28,844 bases of DNA from Sanchytrium tribonematis. Lineage: Eukaryota > Sanchytriomycota > Sanchytriomycetes > Sanchytriales > Sanchytriaceae. This document shows positions 24,859 through 28,844 of this stretch, piece after piece (the stretch's first letter is position 1; the number at the start of each line of letters is the position of its first letter). Location of the stretch: the NCBI GenBank assembly GCA_018985235.1, contig JADGIG010000056.1, forward strand, positions 1 through 28,844, written 5' to 3'. Made by a program: the position numbers and the translations under genes. The notes under the pieces were generated by a model. It was not told where the DNA came from. It worked only from the letters and a program-made list of their open reading frames with translations, and did not search any database.

Positions 24859-25680
24859 ATGACTTGGCTTAAAACCTTGACTGCTGCTGCTATAAAGAAA
24901 TGCGACGTTGAAGAGGAATTTGTACTTATGCTACTCACAAGCTTTGTCAGTCTTGAACCAATTCTTATTCTTTGCAGCGACTCAAATTATATTGAAAGTA
25001 CAATAGAATGTTTCGCTGATTTTTACACGTTGGATGCCTCAAATTGCTTATTATCACACATTGTTGATCTACTGAGTCAATATAATCCAGGTTTTGTTTT
25101 GATCACCAACCTTGACAGAGCGCCGGAAAAATTGCAGGCTTATATTTCATTTATAATTAATAATGTTCCCATTCCATACCGCTCTGAACCTTTATCTTTC
25201 AAGAAACCGAGATTCGTATTTAGTGCAGACCCCGATCGAATCACTGCAATTGAAATTTCGTTATTATCTGACATCCCTTTATGTTATATATATCAGAAGC
25301 AATTTATTCCACTAGAGCCGGATGAACTCTTGTCCCGAAATTTTCTGGAAAATCTAAGTGTTAAAATAGACCATGTGTATTTATCACCTCATATGAATAT
25401 TCTTATTCATAAATTCATTTCAAATTGCATTGATTGCGAAAATGTGGAAAATTATTTGGGATCCAAAAAGCAATTTATCAAAGTTTTGAAAGCATTGGCG
25501 GTTATTTTGGATAAGGATTTTATTACAGAAAATTTAATCTTGGCCATATGTGAGAAAGCTATGCTTCATAAGTTAGTATACGTCGATGAAGTTCCAATTT
25601 GCTTGCCTGTGGAAAAAAGATCTCATATTGAAAAGAGAAAGCGAATAATCATTGAGACTGCAAAAAGCCTTATTCCTTGA
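24859..25680 (+). CDS. Degenerate AAA+ protein, Mg-chelatase-like
   Basis: 273 residues from the ATG. The central part looks like an AAA+ core: PGFVLITNLDRAPEKLQAYISFII at the place of Walker B and the following helix, then PRFVFSAD…IPLCYIYQKQF like the sensor and presensor parts. The C-terminal VDHVYLSPHMNILIHKFISNCID…VLKALAVI…ITENLILA resembles the lid of magnesium-chelatase/MoxR AAA proteins; a fungal group annotated as magnesium chelatase has the same end. No Walker A (GxxxxGKS/T) is present, so ATP binding is doubtful. The frame is open for 43 more sense codons upstream, reaching antisense into eL30, and that stretch reads like protein, but it contains no ATG. Its last 11 nt overlap the convergent next gene. 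Confidence 0.5.
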   Translation: MTWLKTLTAAAIKKCDVEEEFVLMLLTSFVSLEPILILCSDSNYIESTIECFADFYTLDASNCLLSHIVDLLSQYNPGFVLITNLDRAPEKLQAYISFIINNVPIPYRSEPLSFKKPRFVFSADPDRITAIEISLLSDIPLCYIYQKQFIPLEPDELLSRNFLENLSVKIDHVYLSPHMNILIHKFISNCIDCENVENYLGSKKQFIKVLKALAVILDKDFITENLILAICEKAMLHKLVYVDEVPICLPVEKRSHIEKRKRIIIETAKSLIP

Positions 25681-26032
25681 GGCAGTTATTCCATATTTCT
25701 ATTTCTTCGATCTCAAGAATAATTGTTGCAATTTCATGCACAGTTTTGTCGAAAAAAATTTCAATTTCCTCCAAGATTTTAGAATCGTGAAAGCTGTCAA
25801 TAAATACATCTGGTAACTTAGAACATAATATTATTAATTTGTCTAATAGATTTAGTGCTATTTCGTCCTTAATTTCTAGTCTACAATATGCAAATTGTTT
25901 TTCAAAGATCATTAATTTTTCAATGGATCTGGAAACGTCTCTCATATCTAATTTAAAAGCAATTTCGCGAACGCTTCCGAATTCTTTCATGAAAGCTGAT
26001 TTTGTGACAAGTAGTCTTTGATGGGTTCGCAT
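25670..26032 (-). CDS. Small helical protein, unknown
   Basis: 120 residues from the ATG at 26032 (the open frame above it has no ATG). The protein is predicted almost entirely helical, with long amphipathic stretches (SVREIAFKLDMRDVSRSIEKLMIFEKQFAYCRLEIKDEIALNLL, residues about 17-60), then an acidic Ile-rich C-terminus. It resembles small coiled-coil subunits of larger complexes in general style, but I cannot name one. The start lies 19 nt from the divergent exonuclease ATG. The coding end overlaps the convergent neighbour by 11 nt. Confidence 0.65.
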   Translation of the reverse strand: MRTHQRLLVTKSAFMKEFGSVREIAFKLDMRDVSRSIEKLMIFEKQFAYCRLEIKDEIALNLLDKLIILCSKLPDVFIDSFHDSKILEEIEIFFDKTVHEIATIILEIEEIEIWNNCLKE

Positions 26033-26051
26033 TGAGTTTGAAACCCGAAAA

Positions 26052-27476
26052 ATGGAGAAAAAATTTATAAATTTCTTTAAGCAATTTAATAACAAAAAGT
26101 GGATCGCTATTGATGTGGAAGGAACCGCTTTGACACCTTACGCAGTTGGCTTTGGTCTAAGTGAAGTTGGAGTATACACACCAAGAAGTTTAAGGCTTGA
26201 AACAATTAAACCTTTTAAAAAACACATTCTAGTAGGATGTGGTATGGAAAATGACATCAGCAGACTCAAAAATATCAACCATATTGAAGATGATCAGATT
26301 CATATCGATATCCAGCTTCTCGCAAAGTCTTTTGGAATTAAAGATTTGAAGCTCAGCTCATTAGCCAAATTTGTCAATGAAAGTAAGAAAAAGTCGCCAG
26401 GATTGTCATCTTGGAGCAACTCAACGAAAGAACTTCAAGAGTACCTTTCAAATGATGTTAGAATCACAGCTAAAATATTTCAATTCTTTGTGGCTGAGAG
26501 TATAAAAAGATCACATACTTTGTCCAGAATGATTCTAAGATCCACAATTGGCGATGAAAAACAATTGCTTGGCCACATAAAATTTAATTGCGGCAATATA
26601 TTCATTCCAGTCAACCATATTGTACATCAAAAAGAGATATGGAACTGCGTTCACACAAAGTATGCAACCACAACTAACATACAACAGCGTGAATCATATA
26701 TATTAGAGCTAATTTCGGCGTGGAAACCAGATGCTCCCATTGTTAAAGTGTATTCCTCAGTGAAAGGCAAACTAAAGAAAGAAAATATTAAAAATCTAAG
26801 CATGGCTTACGACGTAATGCAGACATCCCTTAAAATTGAAGATGACGATCAACCAAACATTGCCTTGCTTCTAACCACTGCGTTTATGACATGTAATACA
26901 TTAAATAATGTGCCTAAACTCGATATAGATTCGTTGGACAATAAGATTAAATTGCTTGTCACAAAAAATCTGAATGTCAAAACTAAAAAAGAAAATAAAA
27001 TTATCAAAAGCTATCACACGAAAACTAAATTGTTAAACGCCCTTTCAAAAAATCCCAAGAATCAGCCAATGCTGAATAGCCATACATTTGAAAAATTAAT
27101 ATATCAAGCATGGAGCTTTTTCATCAGTCAGGGAGATTTAATAATAGTTCGAAGTCATTTGCTGCACTTACTTCATCAAATTAGTCCTAAACTTATTGAT
27201 GCCTACAATTGCACTGAAAAACAACTTGGCTTACTTAGATCCGACAAAGTAAAACTAGGTCAACTGGTTGAAGAGTTTAGAGCAGAAATAGCAGGATTAC
27301 CTGGAAAGACTGTAATCGTGGCAAAAGACTGTGAAATAAAAGTCTGTCAACTAATGGCGCTGTGGTATATTTATAAGACAAAAAAAAATAGTGTGACTTA
27401 TATCTATGGCGGTGTTCAGGTCGATGATCATACTCTAAGAAAACTGATGGAGCCACATTTGAGTTTTGATTTTTAG
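26052..27476 (+). CDS. DEDDy 3'-5' exonuclease with an unknown C-terminal half
   Basis: 474 residues. The first 150 form a DnaQ-like exonuclease domain with a full catalytic set: Asp21 and Glu23 (IAIDVEG, Exo I), Asp68 (GMENDISRL, Exo II), and Tyr131-x3-Asp135 (YLSND, Exo III, Y-type). The SSW before Exo III recalls the LSxW of WRN/RNase D-like exonucleases. The domain is compact: barely 40 residues separate Exo I and Exo II. The remaining 320 residues have no recognised domain; they are mixed helical and basic, with a possible second alpha/beta fold near the C-terminus (LPGKTVIVAKDCEIKVCQLMALWYIYK…VTYIYGGVQVD). Such enzymes trim RNA or DNA; the substrate cannot be told. Confidence 0.7.
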   Translation: MEKKFINFFKQFNNKKWIAIDVEGTALTPYAVGFGLSEVGVYTPRSLRLETIKPFKKHILVGCGMENDISRLKNINHIEDDQIHIDIQLLAKSFGIKDLKLSSLAKFVNESKKKSPGLSSWSNSTKELQEYLSNDVRITAKIFQFFVAESIKRSHTLSRMILRSTIGDEKQLLGHIKFNCGNIFIPVNHIVHQKEIWNCVHTKYATTTNIQQRESYILELISAWKPDAPIVKVYSSVKGKLKKENIKNLSMAYDVMQTSLKIEDDDQPNIALLLTTAFMTCNTLNNVPKLDIDSLDNKIKLLVTKNLNVKTKKENKIIKSYHTKTKLLNALSKNPKNQPMLNSHTFEKLIYQAWSFFISQGDLIIVRSHLLHLLHQISPKLIDAYNCTEKQLGLLRSDKVKLGQLVEEFRAEIAGLPGKTVIVAKDCEIKVCQLMALWYIYKTKKNSVTYIYGGVQVDDHTLRKLMEPHLSFDF

Positions 27477-27505
27477 TAAGGGGCAACATTTCAAACTTTC
27501 AATGG

Positions 27506-28471
27506 ATGCTTACATTTGTAAATGTGATTCAAATATTACTGATCTTAATCACCTCTACAACGCTCTCCAAATACTCTAGCACTCGATTTGATTTGGCATT
27601 GATAAGCGTGTTTTGCGGAATATTCGACCAAGAATTGGGTATGTACCTTAAATATCCTGCAATTTATGTTTATTTACCTTTGAAATATTTTTATTATGAG
27701 AATGAAAGCAAATATGATTCTTTGAAAGAATATTTTTTGATGATTTTAATGATTGTGCCATTTTTACTTTGCTTCTCATTTGCAACCCTAAATTTAATTG
27801 TTCAAGTAATTTCATTATTAATGGTACCTATTGCACATGCGAAAGGTTTGTGTTTTTTAATAGCATGGGTTCTACACCTGCCTATTCCATTAAACTATTC
27901 GTCTCAAGTATACACCATGATTAAATTATTATCCGGAAATATTGACAAATTAAATTTTCAAATCTTGTATCTCAAAAAGTTCCAAGATGTAACCCCAAGT
28001 GGCTTGAAAATAAAGCAAGAAAAGCTAGATTCCAAAAGAAGCAAATTGTTCGATCATGTTCGAAGCATATCAACATTGAAAGAAAATAGTTTATTTTTAG
28101 CTTCTTTGCTGTCAATCTCCTTTGCTTTATTGTATTCTGTTGTATATAGATTGTCTTCTAGTTTCAGATTATTCGGATTAGGACATTTACCGAATTACAG
28201 CTTTCACATTGATCAAGTCGTTGTAATGTTTGGTTCTTCCCATTTGCTAAAAGACATTTTTTTGCTTGAACCACTCTTTACTCTCAAATTTCACAAAAGA
28301 TTAAGAAAAAGAGGTTTGTCTACAAATCTCAAAAATGAGGGTGCCTTTCTGTTTAATGTCGCTTTGGTAACCTTGACTAGTTTCACATATGAGATAACTT
28401 CCTTATGGCTTCACTCACTATACCACATGTACTATATTGTTGTAATGATACTTTGCTTAGTATTCATGTAA
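27506..28471 (+). CDS. Multi-spanning membrane protein, unknown
   Basis: 321 residues with about six hydrophobic segments: near 5-20, 78-102, 104-125, 196-215 and two between about 275 and 321, the last reaching the C-terminus (YYIVVMILCLVFM). A basic hydrophilic loop at about 155-190 (LKKFQDVTPSGLKIKQEKLDSKRSKLFDHV) probably faces the cytosol. No transporter or enzyme motif is recognised. An ATG four bases upstream (27502) is out of frame. The stop TAA is directly followed by ATAAAA. It lies between the exonuclease gene (29 nt) and RPN5 (34 nt), all on the same strand. Confidence 0.8.
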   Translation: MLTFVNVIQILLILITSTTLSKYSSTRFDLALISVFCGIFDQELGMYLKYPAIYVYLPLKYFYYENESKYDSLKEYFLMILMIVPFLLCFSFATLNLIVQVISLLMVPIAHAKGLCFLIAWVLHLPIPLNYSSQVYTMIKLLSGNIDKLNFQILYLKKFQDVTPSGLKIKQEKLDSKRSKLFDHVRSISTLKENSLFLASLLSISFALLYSVVYRLSSSFRLFGLGHLPNYSFHIDQVVVMFGSSHLLKDIFLLEPLFTLKFHKRLRKRGLSTNLKNEGAFLFNVALVTLTSFTYEITSLWLHSLYHMYYIVVMILCLVFM

Positions 28472-28505
28472 ATAAAATTGATAATTTTTCTTACAACTCC
28501 TTTCC

Positions 28506-28844
28506 ATGCAACTTGCCGAGGCTTTGAAATCAAATGACTCCAAAATTTACTTTCAGTATGAAAAATACAGCCGCAACAACCAGCTTAAAGACGAAAATTA
28601 TGCAATTATCAAACACATTGTCGATAGTTCTAAAGACTTGGCCCAAGATCTAGCCACAATTGCTAATAAACACGGGCTAATTAAACAAAATATCTCCAAG
28701 ATTGTGCAGCATATTTTGGATACCAAAAATCCGTCCCAAAAACAGTTGTTGGATTTATATGAAGTAACTCAAAATAAGATTTATTTAGAAGGTCAATATG
28801 CAAAAATTGTTTTACTACTCAGCAAAAATGATCCTTCAAAATTA
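28506..28844 (+). CDS. RPN5: 26S proteasome lid subunit Rpn5/PSMD12, N-terminal part (cut by window end)
   Basis: The first 113 codons of a gene that runs off the right edge. The segment around residues 52-108 (ANKHGLIKQNISKIVQHILDT…QKQLLDLYEVTQNKIYLEGQYAKIVLLLSK) matches the early Rpn5 helices, where the family has SKRRxQLKxAVxKMVQ…KLxLIxTLRxVTEGKIYVExERARLTxxLA. Rpn5 is a PCI-domain subunit of the 19S lid; the PCI domain itself would lie beyond the window. The N-terminus is short compared with human. With PSMG4 at the other end, two proteasome-related genes flank the window, without evidence of a link. The start is the ATG at 28506, 34 nt after the membrane protein gene. Confidence 0.82.
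   Translation, partial: MQLAEALKSNDSKIYFQYEKYSRNNQLKDENYAIIKHIVDSSKDLAQDLATIANKHGLIKQNISKIVQHILDTKNPSQKQLLDLYEVTQNKIYLEGQYAKIVLLLSKNDPSKL

Noticed and set aside
1-28844. Chlorarachniophyte nucleomorph, suggested by 19-nt introns and overlapping genes
   Set aside because: Gene content (mitochondrial MTO1, GT32 enzyme, SIN3, ZZZ3-like, FOP, TPX2-like, TBCC) is that of a full nuclear genome, not a nucleomorph.
1-28844. Microsporidian genome, suggested by compactness
   Set aside because: MTO1 implies mitochondrial translation and a FOP-like protein implies centrioles; protein lengths are near normal for most genes.

Overview
The window looks like a piece of nuclear genome from a very compact, intron-poor, AT-rich (by eye roughly one-third G+C) eukaryote that uses the standard genetic code. 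Gene content is unmistakably eukaryotic: HP1, SIN3, TFIIE-beta, ribosomal protein eL30, DRG1, an Rpn5 proteasome subunit, the proteasome chaperone PSMG4, tubulin cofactor C, a TPX2-like spindle protein and mitochondrial MTO1. The kinase is of the Yak1 subtype familiar from fungi, and a GT32 mannosyltransferase-like enzyme is present. A FOP/CEP43-like centriolar protein, TBCC and TPX2 point to a lineage with centrioles. Together these suggest an opisthokont near the base of Fungi (a zoosporic or endoparasitic lineage such as rozellids, aphelids or sanchytrids). That placement is inference, not proof.

Layout. 1-9285: a possible gene tail, HP1, PSMG4 and MTO1 head to head, an unknown beta-rich protein, FOP-like, an F-box/LRR protein, a long HIR3/CABIN1-like protein and a ZZZ3-like SANT+ZZ protein. 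9331-16746: DRG1 divergent from an unknown 782-residue helical protein, then a box C/D snoRNA, a TPX2-like protein, YAK1 and TBCC. 16759-22998: a disordered protein, a probable GPI-anchored Cys-rich protein, a small Cx9C protein, the GT32 enzyme and SIN3. 23001-28844: OTU deubiquitinase, TFIIE-beta, eL30, a degenerate Mg-chelatase-like AAA protein, a small helical protein, a DEDDy exonuclease, a multi-spanning membrane protein and the first 113 codons of RPN5.

Two features stand out. First, several apparently broken genes are rejoined by removing introns of only 19 (once 20) nt with a shared pattern, GT...A(C/T)TNA(C/T)NNAG. Five are proposed; those in SIN3, YAK1 and the 782-residue gene each restore a long downstream frame, while those in the FOP-like and F-box genes are less certain. 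Second, a previously unannotated 69-nt box C/D snoRNA at 12977-13045 has a perfect terminal stem and a guide that fits a conserved large-subunit rRNA segment.

Gene packing is extreme. Start codons of divergent genes lie about 20 nt apart or overlap, convergent coding ends touch or overlap by 6-11 nt, and TAA stops are commonly built into AATAAA poly(A) signals. No mobile elements, CRISPR arrays, tRNA or rRNA genes were seen. The genes do not form one pathway; several concern chromatin (HP1, SIN3, ZZZ3-like, HIR3-like), but this clustering may be chance.
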